From positions 16,849 through 80,848 of the forward strand of contig JAJRZD010000034.1 of NCBI GenBank assembly GCA_024275415.1: 64,000 bases of DNA, written 5' to 3'. Shown here one piece after another: positions 50,634 through 60,082 of this stretch (positions are counted from its first letter, which is position 1; each line of letters opens with the position of its first letter). Below the pieces are notes generated by a model. The model was not told the origin of the DNA. It did no database searches and saw only the letters and a list, made by a program, of their open reading frames with translations. The DNA is from an archaeon (GTDB lineage Archaea; Asgardarchaeota; Thorarchaeia; Thorarchaeales; Thorarchaeaceae). A program made the position numbers and the translations under genes.

Positions 50634-51044
50634 CTAAGCGACTACTCTCCAGCCGTACTCATCAGTGATGAGGTTATTGATTGACATATTCACGACGTTA
50701 AGGAGGTTTGTGACAGTTTCAGCAATGGCAGGGTCGTTATCTTCCTGCAGTTCCTTAAGCCTATTGATAGACAGGGTGGACTTTGGGATCAAGCCTCTGA
50801 TGGTCTTCCCCTCTTTCTTTATGAGTTCAATCTCCTCTTGTCCTATCATCGACTCCATATCGGGAAGGTTTTCAGCTGTATCATAGAGATTCCGAGAAGC
50901 TGGTGAGGCGCTACAAGTGCGGGACAAGAGGTCTGGTGACACCAGATGAAAGATAGAATTGATGCTCAAGGCGGTACACAAAACGGAACATGCGACCTTC
51001 CTCTTATGGTTCGATTCACGAGTTTTGCAACAGATTTCGCTCAC
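50634..51044 (-). pseudogene. Fragment duplicating an internal piece of the 1243-aa gene
   Basis: DMESMIGQEEIELIKKEGKTIRGLIPKSTLSINRLKELQEDNDPAIAETVTNLLNVVNMSINNLI matches the 1243-aa protein except for one residue. Confidence 0.75.
50666..50861. repeat. 196-bp direct repeat copy B
   Basis: 194/196 identical to copy A by eye, same orientation, about 7 kb apart. Confidence 0.9.
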
Positions 51045-51091
51045 AAAACTGATTTATATTTCATTGCTGCTCTTTTTGTTTCGTGGTTTGA

Positions 51092-51895
51092 ATGGAATAT
51101 CCCGGTACTGAGCGAGTGATAGCAAGAGCTTCCTGCCGTTCCAACAACCTGCCTGGAGATATTATTGTCACCAACCTTGGCGTGTCTTTTGAGAGATCAA
51201 CCGGTTTTTTAAGGACGGGGCGGATGAGAGCTCATCATTTCACGTTTGACGAGATTCACAATATCCGGCTTGAATCCAAGGGCATTGCTGGATCTCTCAC
51301 AGGCAGTGTGATTCTTGCGATTGACCACAGATCTCGCACGTTCGGCACTCGTACAACACGTTATCATATGCAAAAGAATGATGCGAATCGGATACTTCGT
51401 GCACTCAAGTACGTACATGAGAGAAAAGATGCTCCACGACAACTTGAGATGCTACTATTGCGTCTGATTAAACCCCATGGAAAAGTAGACCTCAGACACA
51501 TCTCTACTATGAGCAATGTCCGAGAGGTTGTTGCCAGAGTTCGAGGGATTAATCAAACTCAATTATGGGATGCAGATTCGTTTGCGACTGTGAGGAACGT
51601 TGTTGCTGGACTTATCGCAGATGGTCGTCTTGATGGCATAATCAATGAGAACCACGAATATGTTCCCAGCACAATGATCACTCGCAAATCTGTCGAATAT
51701 CAAATCGTACTTGATTTTGCCACAATACTTGCCCAACTCAAGACTAAAGGAATAGTTCTTCAATCTTTAGAATGCCCCTCCTGCAAAGGACAGTTGGAAT
51801 ATCCAAAGGACGGAAGCAGCACAACATGCACGTTTTGTGGAGCCACCATTGCAGCCTTTGATATTTTCGAGAAATTCAAAGGACTGCTCTCCTAG
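51092..51895 (+). CDS. Hypothetical protein with PH/GRAM-like N-terminus, possible winged helix and C-terminal zinc ribbon
   Basis: GDIIVTNLGVSFERS...HFTFDEIHNIRLE; C-terminal CPSCKGQLEYPKDGSSTTCTFCGATI. Confidence 0.6.
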   Translation: MEYPGTERVIARASCRSNNLPGDIIVTNLGVSFERSTGFLRTGRMRAHHFTFDEIHNIRLESKGIAGSLTGSVILAIDHRSRTFGTRTTRYHMQKNDANRILRALKYVHERKDAPRQLEMLLLRLIKPHGKVDLRHISTMSNVREVVARVRGINQTQLWDADSFATVRNVVAGLIADGRLDGIINENHEYVPSTMITRKSVEYQIVLDFATILAQLKTKGIVLQSLECPSCKGQLEYPKDGSSTTCTFCGATIAAFDIFEKFKGLLS

Positions 51896-51956
51896 TACAA
51901 TCGTCCAGGCTCCACACCATCTTGGAATATTGACTCCAATAATGTCACACCAAATC

Positions 51957-52661
51957 AACCTCTTGACCATGAAAGGTTGTCAAAATGGCAGGCGATTGCG
52001 GCTTGTGAGGCTGTTCGTGTCCACGCTGAGTCAAACCTGCCATCAGAACCCCAATTTTGTAATTACAAAAGCTCTTATCGTTTCAGTCCAAAGTCATCAT
52101 GAGTGTGGGGTTGTGAGAGTCGAGGTAGATGTTTCAGAGATTCCTGACTGGTGTTACTATATTGACGAGAAGTGCAAGGAACTTGAGGAACAACTGAAGG
52201 AATATCTAGTATACTGCGAGTATGGCGTAAGGCGTATGCATATGGCAGATGACTGGACAGATGATCCCTATGTCCTTTTACAACCGATTGGCGAAGAAGC
52301 ACTCATGCTTGAGTCATGGGAATTCGAGGCTTTGAGTCCCTCAGAGATCCTCCTCCTCATTGAATATGAATCTGAAACATATGTGTTTGATGTCATCGAG
52401 TATGCATTATTGTGCTTGTTCATAGCGGGTATGCTCATGCTTGGCATTCCTGCTGTCTTTCTTGTTCCACAACTGGTCATGGGTTTGGCGGATCCCTTCC
52501 TTTTATCTATCATTCAATTATCTACTCTCATCCTAATCATTTCAGCAACTCTTTATTCTCGGAAACATGGATCTCGAAAAGCAAAGACAGCTCATCAGAG
52601 AGTTCATCACGAGAGATTCACACTACGTAGATGTCTTGCAAAGGCTTGCAGCCTTACCTGA
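51957..52661 (+). CDS. Hypothetical membrane protein, start uncertain
   Basis: Two hydrophobic segments in the C-terminal half; the ORF as called overlaps the upstream gene. Confidence 0.4.
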   Translation, partial: NLLTMKGCQNGRRLRLVRLFVSTLSQTCHQNPNFVITKALIVSVQSHHECGVVRVEVDVSEIPDWCYYIDEKCKELEEQLKEYLVYCEYGVRRMHMADDWTDDPYVLLQPIGEEALMLESWEFEALSPSEILLLIEYESETYVFDVIEYALLCLFIAGMLMLGIPAVFLVPQLVMGLADPFLLSIIQLSTLILIISATLYSRKHGSRKAKTAHQRVHHERFTLRRCLAKACSLT

Positions 52662-52734
52662 GGTTGCCGAGTGGAAGCGACGCGAATATGAACGAATCTT
52701 GCGATCCATAACGAATGCGATGGCAGAAACCTAG
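52567..52734 (+). CDS. Small hypothetical protein
   Basis: 55 aa: MDLEKQRQLIREFITRDSHYVDVLQRLAALPEVAEWKRREYERILRSITNAMAET; overlaps the previous ORF out of frame. Confidence 0.4.
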   Translation: MDLEKQRQLIREFITRDSHYVDVLQRLAALPEVAEWKRREYERILRSITNAMAET

Positions 52735-52858
52735 TTATCTGATTCAGCCTTTGTACGAAGATGGAATTTCTCTCCAGTTCTCATGCAAAGCCCCTCTGAA
52801 ACAGCTTGCCTATCATGTCTTTGTTTCTAACTAAGGAACACTAATCTGATTGCCTATC

Positions 52859-53263
52859 TCATTTCTTCTGAGCCAATGCTATGACATGCCTGTCAAGATC
52901 CGTACCATAAGCAACTCTATCTCCCCAATCCCGCTCTACCACATTACTGACGAGCCGTCCTCCTGCCTGTACCAGTCTTTCTATGGCGCGTTCAAGATTC
53001 TTCACGAACAGGTATAACTCACATCTGGGAATGCCGTTTCCCCGCGAAGGATGCGGCACAGATTCGCCCAGTATCTTTGCTATACCAGTTTCGGGCATCA
53101 GTCCCAAGACGAATGAATTGTCTATCTCAAACATAGTCATTCCCTCGACATCAACTGAAGGCTCTTTCTGCAGAAAAGTGCGATAGAATTCCCTACTTCT
53201 CTCTTGACTTTCCACAAAGAAGATTATCATCGCTTTGACATACCATATCACTATCCCTGTCAT
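52859..53263 (-). CDS. VOC/glyoxalase-family protein
   Basis: IFFVESQERSREFYRTFLQKEPSVDVEGMTMFEI...GDRVAYGTDLDRHVIALAQ. Confidence 0.8.
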   Translation of the reverse strand: MTGIVIWYVKAMIIFFVESQERSREFYRTFLQKEPSVDVEGMTMFEIDNSFVLGLMPETGIAKILGESVPHPSRGNGIPRCELYLFVKNLERAIERLVQAGGRLVSNVVERDWGDRVAYGTDLDRHVIALAQKK

Positions 53264-54042
53264 CCGAATATGAACTCAAAGATATTGTCAAGCATCATCA
53301 TGACCACAAAGCCAATCATGGTTCCCCAAGTCGCTGCTCGTGCATTTCCTGCAGCATGGCTTTCAGGCAACATTTCCTCACCCACTACGAATATCATGGC
53401 ACCGGCTGCAAAGGCAAGTCCATATGGCAACAGGAACGATGCGAAGGAAACTATCGATACCCCGATTAGCCCTCCGATAGGCTCAACTAGCCCTGTGAGA
53501 AGTGCCAATCCCGCAGCATATCTTCTAGAATATCCCTCTCGTATCATTGGCGCTGCGACAGCCATCCCCTCAGGGATGTTCTGGAGACCTATTGCTACCG
53601 CAACTGCAAGCCCTTCTGCGATGTCACCAGACCCAAAGGACACACCTACCGCCAGTCCTTCTGGGATATTGTGAATAGTGATTGCTAGAACCAGCAACCA
53701 GACTTTTGCCATCGCGGATGACGGTCCTTCGCGCCCTTTCCCAAAGTGCTCATGGGGGATGTATTTGTCCGCAAGGTGGATGAACACTCCGCCCAACACA
53801 AAGCCGAACGACACTACTGTTATCACCCCGACCCAATCCACGATTAACTCAAGGGCCGGTACAAGTAGACTGAATGCGGAGGCTGCTAGCATGACTCCCG
53901 CTGCCGTCCCAAGCATGATGTCCAGTGTTCTCCGTGAGAAGTTCCCTCCCAGAAGGACGGGTATTGCTCCGATGCCTGTAGCTGTCCCAGCAAGGAGGCT
54001 GGCGAGGATTCCTAACGATATGGGATCTGTGAGCAGCTGCAT
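53260..54042 (-). CDS. ZIP-family metal transporter
   Basis: AITIHNIPEGLAVGVSFG, IGLQNIPEGMAVAAPM. Confidence 0.93.
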   Translation of the reverse strand: MQLLTDPISLGILASLLAGTATGIGAIPVLLGGNFSRRTLDIMLGTAAGVMLAASAFSLLVPALELIVDWVGVITVVSFGFVLGGVFIHLADKYIPHEHFGKGREGPSSAMAKVWLLVLAITIHNIPEGLAVGVSFGSGDIAEGLAVAVAIGLQNIPEGMAVAAPMIREGYSRRYAAGLALLTGLVEPIGGLIGVSIVSFASFLLPYGLAFAAGAMIFVVGEEMLPESHAAGNARAATWGTMIGFVVMMMLDNIFEFIFG

Positions 54043-54162
54043 GTCATTCTCGCCTCGACCTTTTGGAAACGATGCTAGTGATACCTTATCACCGTTTCTG
54101 TAAAACGTGGAAATCCACTATTTCGTTGCTATCCCGAACGAGTTTCTGACTCCTCAAATATT

Positions 54163-54182
54163 GTTAGAACACGTGTTCTAAC
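54163..54182. promoter_or_regulatory. Perfect palindrome upstream of the ZIP gene
   Basis: GTTAGAACAC-GTGTTCTAAC; shares GTTAG/CTAAC arms with the FTR1 sites. Confidence 0.5.
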
Positions 54183-54404
54183 GAACTCTGACACGATTAA
54201 TATTAGCGAAGCGACAAAGTATCAGATTAGGAGTGTGATAGCCATGAACAGCATGATCACATCTACAATCAACACTATGTTAGCAACACCATTCCGCCAT
54301 GTGATACAATGTTGAGATATTGTGTATGGCGTTCTTTGTCACAGAACCTTGATAGAATGCAAAGATACAAAACCATCACTGCTCACTTTCACTGATGGAT
54401 TCGA

Positions 54405-54902
54405 ATGAGCTCAGATATAGACCGGTTTTCATTGCGCGGTTTTTTGGTTCTCATAATCATTCTACTGATCATCAGTGTGATCGCGTTTGCCCTCTCCAGT
54501 ATAGAGGGCTTTCTCACGGGCATCATCGTCACTTTCATTGGACTTGTCCTCAGTTTCTTCAGAGATGATATCAAGAGAGCAGTGGGGTATGGCAAGAGCA
54601 CTAACGACCCTCAAATAAGGGTCGAGTCAGTCAACATGGCGGAGAAACTGGACAAGAAGATAGCCAAAGAACGGCTCAATCTCGCCAAGCTGGAGTCCAA
54701 GTTCGAAGCAAAGCCCAAGAAGCAAGCAAAACTACGATTTGGCATCGTAGAGGAGGCAACAGCTCTGCTGGTACTCATAGACCAAGCAAAAACTGATGCC
54801 ATTCGAAACGGCAATCCTGCTCTTGCTCAGCATTATGAAGACATGGCATTGGAGATCGAAACAGTTCGCGAACGCTATCAGAACTTATCTCAGGACAGAT
54901 GA
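54405..54902 (+). CDS. Hypothetical membrane plus coiled-coil protein
   Basis: Two N-terminal TM segments and a charged helical tail. Confidence 0.5.
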   Translation: MSSDIDRFSLRGFLVLIIILLIISVIAFALSSIEGFLTGIIVTFIGLVLSFFRDDIKRAVGYGKSTNDPQIRVESVNMAEKLDKKIAKERLNLAKLESKFEAKPKKQAKLRFGIVEEATALLVLIDQAKTDAIRNGNPALAQHYEDMALEIETVRERYQNLSQDR

Positions 54903-55024
54903 TGACAGCTTTCTATGTTGTGCCTTATGAATACAAGCCGCCTTACAGTCAATGGTGTCTACTCAGACATGTCAACCTGATTTCCAACTTTGGGATAACT
55001 ATTCACTATCAGGCGTCTAAATGG

Positions 55025-55128
55025 TGGGCCCGGGGCGATTTGAACGCCCGACCGTTCCCCTGCCCGATGGGATTCACCGAGCATACAGGTTATGAGCCTG
55101 CTGCTCTACCAAGCTGAGCTACGGGCCC
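55025..55128 (-). tRNA. tRNA-Met(CAT) with a 30-nt intron at about 43/44
   Basis: GGGCCCG-TA-GCTC-AGCTTGGTA-GAGC-A-GCAGG-CTCATAA-CCTGT-[ATGCTCGGTGAATCCCATCGGGCAGGGGAA]-CGGTC-GGGCG-TTCAAAT-CGCCC-CGGGCCC-A; CCA encoded at 55022-55024. Confidence 0.92.
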
Positions 55129-55409
55129 TATCATTTATGGACAGACGATTTGCTTTGTATTTGGGTTATTAAAGTTACGTCAATGAAATCTGACCATAGA
55201 AGTCTGTATCTTGATTAGTATCTTTGTTCTTGATTCGCTCTTCTTTGTCTTTTGAATTGATAACATATTTATGTTGAAATTAATACTGGTCGTATCATAG
55301 GTATCCGAGTAGGTTATGAAAAGGGCGATGAACTATCGGGAACATTCGGTTCTCCTTCCTATGTAGGTCTTTACAGGAAACGAAGAAATCAGTTTGGGAG
55401 ATATATCAA

Positions 55410-57485
55410 ATGAAACGGATTCTGACACTAGCTGTGACTTTAGGAATTCTCATCCTGTTGGGGGCTATGTATTCGTCCTTGGTTCTTTCCGAGAACATAG
55501 TAATGAAGGAGTACTCGCGTCAAGAGATAGCATCTGACGATAACACATTGGTCTGGGAAACTATAGGCAACCCTCGCTATATGGATCCGCATAACAACTA
55601 TGAGCCATTCGGATCATGGATACACTATAACGTGTATGAAACGCTCTTCACGTACGAGTGGGATTCCCTCGACACAGAGCCAACAGTTCCATTGTTGGCA
55701 GAAGGCCTTGAGATATCAAGTGATGGTTTGATTTACACTTTCACCCTACGCCAAGGCATCACCTTCCATGATGGGACACCATTCAATGCGTCATGTGTGC
55801 AGTACAACTTTGAGAGAATGCTTGGGACATTTGATTCAAATGGTTCCGTTCGGATGGTCGCAGAATCTATCCTTGGTGGGGCTGCAATCAAAGATGCAGT
55901 TGACGCTGGGAACATCCTACTCCATGAAGAGTTATGGAATCAGTGGGTTGTTGACAACAAGGCCGGTACTGGTGCAGTCACCGTCCTCGATGATTACACT
56001 GTCCGTATCAGACTTGCCTATGCTTATGCATCATTCCTATCTGTTATCACATACGAAGTTGGTGCCATAATCAGCCCAACCTTTGTTGAGTCACACGGCG
56101 GTATCATTGTTGGTCAGCATAATGAGTATATTGACGAACACACCTGTGGTACTGGTCCGTACATGCTCGATGAATGGACTCGTAATGAGCGCATTGTTCT
56201 CAAGCGTAACACCAACTACTGGAGAGAATCGCAAGCCCGTCAGCGGTTCCCTTATGCTGGGGCCGTAGACACTGTCATCATCAAGACCAACGAAGATACC
56301 AACAGCAGGATTTTGAACATTCAGACAGGAGTAGCTGATTCAATCTATTGGCCCGTGTCTAATGCATACCAGATATATAACAACGTTTCACCACCGCCAC
56401 TTGAGCAGAATGATGGCACTGTACAGTCATTGAATCCAAACCTTACGGTGTGGGCTAAGTATCCAACCTTCAACATTGCGTCAGTTCACTTCACCATGAG
56501 TGATACGTTGAACGAGCTGACCATTGGAAAAATTGTCGAGAATCCATTCAAGCTGAAGAACGTCAGAAAAGCATTGAGTTGTGCATTCGACTACCAGACA
56601 GCCATTGACGACATCCTCAATGGGTTTGGTGTCCAGGGCCAGGGTCCAATCCCACATGGGATGTTCGGACACAACGACAGTGCACTCGTCTATCCCTATA
56701 ACTTGGACAAGGCTATATATTACTGGAACAAGGCGATGTATGATGATGATTTAGACTCAACTCTTGAGAACAACTCATACCGTCTGGTGTTATACTATAA
56801 CAGCGGTAATGATGCACGTAGGAAGATCATGAACTTGCTCAGGGATGGCATTGAGAATATGCTTGCATTGCCCGAAACAGTTCAGCCAAGTCAACCACTT
56901 AGCATAGATGTCCAAGGCATTGAGTGGTCTACATATATCCATGAGATCATCAACGGCCGGGTTGGTGTTTGGGTGTTCGGTTTGGCTCCAGAATATGCAG
57001 ACCCACACAACTACGTTTGGAACTACGTCAAGAGTACCGGTACCTATGCCTACTGGGCTCGCTTAGGTGTTTCTCCCGGCTGGGATGCAGTGACTGTCGA
57101 CGGTTGGATTGATGCGGCTACAAAGAGTCAGGGTGTGCAAGAACGTGTCGATCTCTATGGGAAGATACAAGATGCCATCATTGAACACGCTGCGTACATT
57201 TGGGTCTGGCAACGTTCCACTCTACACGTATCCCGATCTGGTATTCAGAATATCCAATACGGTGTCAATCCACTGCATGGCACCTATTTCTATCATTGCT
57301 GGGATGTGAGTGCTATAACTCCTACTGAAACTACCGACACATCTTTCACGCCACAGATTCCTGACCTTCTTACAATCTCAAACATCATAACTATTGGCTC
57401 ATCTGTGTTCATTCTAGTTGTCATAGTTCTTATTATTCGTGGAAGGCAAGAACACGGGATGTATAATGCAGCAACCACATACTGA
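55410..57485 (+). CDS. ABC transporter substrate-binding protein, family 5 (peptide-type)
   Basis: YMDPHNNYEPFGSWIHYNVYETLFTYEW..., YTFTLRQGITFHDGTPFNASCV; N-terminal signal and C-terminal TM. Confidence 0.9.
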   Translation: MKRILTLAVTLGILILLGAMYSSLVLSENIVMKEYSRQEIASDDNTLVWETIGNPRYMDPHNNYEPFGSWIHYNVYETLFTYEWDSLDTEPTVPLLAEGLEISSDGLIYTFTLRQGITFHDGTPFNASCVQYNFERMLGTFDSNGSVRMVAESILGGAAIKDAVDAGNILLHEELWNQWVVDNKAGTGAVTVLDDYTVRIRLAYAYASFLSVITYEVGAIISPTFVESHGGIIVGQHNEYIDEHTCGTGPYMLDEWTRNERIVLKRNTNYWRESQARQRFPYAGAVDTVIIKTNEDTNSRILNIQTGVADSIYWPVSNAYQIYNNVSPPPLEQNDGTVQSLNPNLTVWAKYPTFNIASVHFTMSDTLNELTIGKIVENPFKLKNVRKALSCAFDYQTAIDDILNGFGVQGQGPIPHGMFGHNDSALVYPYNLDKAIYYWNKAMYDDDLDSTLENNSYRLVLYYNSGNDARRKIMNLLRDGIENMLALPETVQPSQPLSIDVQGIEWSTYIHEIINGRVGVWVFGLAPEYADPHNYVWNYVKSTGTYAYWARLGVSPGWDAVTVDGWIDAATKSQGVQERVDLYGKIQDAIIEHAAYIWVWQRSTLHVSRSGIQNIQYGVNPLHGTYFYHCWDVSAITPTETTDTSFTPQIPDLLTISNIITIGSSVFILVVIVLIIRGRQEHGMYNAATTY

Positions 57486-57581
57486 GAGGATTCTTTCCTG
57501 CATCAACTACATACTAGGGACACTTGATTAGTTTAGGACTGAGAAGATGTGAAATGAATCGGGACGCTGATAGACTCCGGA

Positions 57582-57667
57582 ACGACTTGAAAACCAGACT
57601 GTTCTCCTGCTCAAAGGAATGCATCAAGCATACAGGTCATAAGCCTGCTGCTCCACCAAGCTAGGTA
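57582..57667 (-). pseudogene. Degenerate tRNA-Met copy retaining the intron
   Basis: About 63/80 ungapped matches (by eye) to the tRNA-Met locus from 55035; acceptor stem lost. Confidence 0.7.
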
Positions 57668-57833
57668 ACAAATCGTGCCAGAAACTCAGTGAACTGCTGA
57701 GAACATATTTTTTCAAAATCCGATATGGAATATGTCCATGGACTGCGAATATGCCCCCGTCTTACTCGTTCTTTTGTTCTGACTTTAAATTATCATGATA
57801 TGATGACCCCTAGACGATGGAGCTCTGTGTAAA

Positions 57834-58193
57834 GTGATATTCCTCTTCACCTCTAGGAAATGTACGTGGTGCGAAGCAGTCAAGAGGATGTTAGAAGAGG
57901 AGTCCGAGCATTTCATCACATCTCCAATTTATGAGGTCGATATCGAACACCATAAGCACATTGCAGATGCATACGGAATCGCTGTGGTTCCTACTCTGAT
58001 ATCTGGAAATCACTCGATCTCGGGCTTGCCCTCTTCTTCCGACCTCAGAGCTTTTCTCATGCAATCATTTTCCACGCTCTCTCCAGCCACTCATGAGAAT
58101 AATCGAGGAGGTGTCCTTGGAAATCTGCAACAACTCTTGAAAGAGCAACGGACAATCCCGAATGAAGAACTTGTTTCCCCTCTAAAGAATTGA
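57834..58193 (+). CDS. Thioredoxin/glutaredoxin-like protein
   Basis: FLFTSRKCTWCEAVKRML...DAYGIAVVPTLI; N-terminal start approximate. Confidence 0.75.
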   Translation: MIFLFTSRKCTWCEAVKRMLEEESEHFITSPIYEVDIEHHKHIADAYGIAVVPTLISGNHSISGLPSSSDLRAFLMQSFSTLSPATHENNRGGVLGNLQQLLKEQRTIPNEELVSPLKN

Positions 58194-58342
58194 ATTTTGA
58201 ATCGGTACTCCTACACAATCTATAAAAACAGAACAGGAATTGCACCACCCGTAAGGGATTGAACGAGAAGAATCCGGCTATGAACGATATTTCTGCAAGC
58301 ACTAATTCTTCTCGTACCTGTTTGACAGCACGGATAAACGAA

Positions 58343-58417
58343 GCCCCGATAGTGTAGTCCGGCCCAGCATAAGGGACTTTCGATTCCTTGACCCGGGTTC
58401 GAATCCCGGTCGGGGCA
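58343..58417 (+). tRNA. tRNA-Glu(TTC), no intron
   Basis: GCCCCGA...AGGGA-CTTTCGA-TTCCT...CCCGG-GTTCGAATCCCGG-TCGGGGC-A followed by CCA. Confidence 0.93.
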
Positions 58418-58546
58418 CCATTCTTTCTCCATTTGTCCATTCTAGGATGCAAACGTTATCACTAGTGATGATTAAGCATGAGGGACTTTTGCATCATTGC
58501 TAGAAATCAAGCTTCGTACGAAGAACATAGCACTTGGATCTTTCAC

Positions 58547-59413
58547 CTAGTCCAGTATCACGCGCATATTGAAGTCTGCGGCTTTATAGGAGTGAGTCAA
58601 CGCGCCGGACGAGATGATGTCCACACCACTTGAGGCATATTCTACGATGTTATCTTCATCCATCCCTCCAGACGCTTCCAATAGCACCTTCTCCCGAAGG
58701 TTTTTCTTCTTGAGGTCTTGAACGAATCGCTTGATATCGTCTGGGGTAAAATTATCGAGCAGGATAATGTCTGCTCCTGCAATGATTGCTTCGAGTCCTT
58801 CTTCCATGCTCCTTGCCTCACAAGATATCTTCTTCGAAAACGATACCGCTCTCTTTGCCATCTGCACGGCTTTTGTGACTCCTCCCACTGCGTCCACATG
58901 ATTGTTCTTTATCAGGATCATATCGTCTAGGGCATATCTATGTGGATCGCCTCCCCCAATTTTGACAGCGCGTTTCTCAAAGTATCGAAAACCAGGAGTG
59001 GTCTTGCGAGTTGCAGCAATAATGATGTCTGGGTTTACGGCTCGGCATTTCGTGACCATGTTGTATGTCTTAGTAGCAATCCCGCTCATCCTTTGGATAA
59101 TGTTAAGGCTCAACCTTTCAATTACAAGGAGTGTTTTCACGGGGCCATGGATGCGGATGACCGCTTGTCTTGGCTCTACCCAGTTCCCTTCGAATGCGAG
59201 CACTTCACAACTGAGGTCATGCATCTCTGCAATTGCCACTACTTCCTCGATTCCTGCCAGTATCGATTTTCCCTTCGAGAAGATGGTCGCTGTCGCCTCC
59301 CCTCTAAGCGGTTCCATAGCGTCCGTTGTGATGTCCCCTGAGCGGACATCCTCTTTCAGGAAGTCTTCAAGTCGTTCAATGATTTCTGGGGGGACTCTGT
59401 TCAGTTTTCGCAT
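58547..59413 (-). CDS. nadC: Nicotinate-nucleotide pyrophosphorylase
   Basis: EDVRSGDITTDA, NIIQRMSGIATKT, ATRKTTPGFRYFEKRAV. Confidence 0.93.
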   Translation of the reverse strand: MRKLNRVPPEIIERLEDFLKEDVRSGDITTDAMEPLRGEATATIFSKGKSILAGIEEVVAIAEMHDLSCEVLAFEGNWVEPRQAVIRIHGPVKTLLVIERLSLNIIQRMSGIATKTYNMVTKCRAVNPDIIIAATRKTTPGFRYFEKRAVKIGGGDPHRYALDDMILIKNNHVDAVGGVTKAVQMAKRAVSFSKKISCEARSMEEGLEAIIAGADIILLDNFTPDDIKRFVQDLKKKNLREKVLLEASGGMDEDNIVEYASSGVDIISSGALTHSYKAADFNMRVILD

Positions 59414-59417
59414 TATT

Positions 59418-60059
59418 CTAACACCTAGGATGGCTTGGATTTCGCACAATGTTGCCTCGTGGTTCTACCTCGCCGAATATCTCTGCTTGGAATGCCATAA
59501 ACTCTGTGCTCTTGTCTTTCCATGCATTGATTGGAAGTCCTGCCTTATTGCAGGTGTGTTCTAAGAACTCTCTGACATCCCATTGCCATTCTACAGGAAC
59601 CTGTGGTAGCAACAGCCCTCTGAACATACCTCTCGATACGATCAGCCCGTCCCTACCTATTTTGACCAGTTGAAGAAGTTCTTTTGGGTCAGAGTATTCT
59701 AGTTTTCGTGGTGGTGTGAGAACACTGCATTCGACAACAATGCTGTCAAGTTCCTTCTCAATTACATGTGGGAACCGAGGGTCGTTGACTGCTGCATCAA
59801 TGGCAGAGTCGATTGTTGCCTCGACAAGAGGTTGGGTGGGATAGGGACGCCCGATACACCCCCTCAGCCTAACATGCTCTCCTATGACCGAATTAAGTGT
59901 CACAAAAATCCCTGATTTCTCTTTCAGGTGTGCTGGTGTATCCGAGGGGACATCTATCTTAGTCCCCTTTCCAACATATGTGTCCATGGCGTTCCTTGCA
60001 AGCCGAACAAGGAAGACACCATCTTCATCTGAATATGTGCTTATCACCGGAATCAACAT
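59418..60059 (-). CDS. AMMECR1-domain protein
   Basis: GIFVTLNSVIGEHVRLRGCIGRPYPTQPL, FQAEIFGEVEPRG. Confidence 0.9.
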   Translation of the reverse strand: MLIPVISTYSDEDGVFLVRLARNAMDTYVGKGTKIDVPSDTPAHLKEKSGIFVTLNSVIGEHVRLRGCIGRPYPTQPLVEATIDSAIDAAVNDPRFPHVIEKELDSIVVECSVLTPPRKLEYSDPKELLQLVKIGRDGLIVSRGMFRGLLLPQVPVEWQWDVREFLEHTCNKAGLPINAWKDKSTEFMAFQAEIFGEVEPRGNIVRNPSHPRC

Positions 60060-60082
60060 CCATTACATCCATGCAGCAGCGA

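Noticed and set aside
50346-51090. att site matching the tRNA-Asn 3' end
   Set aside because: No repeat of the tRNA-Asn 3' end was found by eye in this interval, so a classic tRNA-targeted integration is unsupported.
53260-54042. 54-kb hairpin GAAACG...GTGATA-CCT-TATCAC-CGTTTC upstream of ZIP as a riboswitch
   Set aside because: Inverted repeats are visible near 54066-54100, but no known aptamer features were recognised.
55410-57485. Complete ABC peptide-transport operon
   Set aside because: Only the substrate-binding protein is present; no permease or ATPase genes are adjacent.
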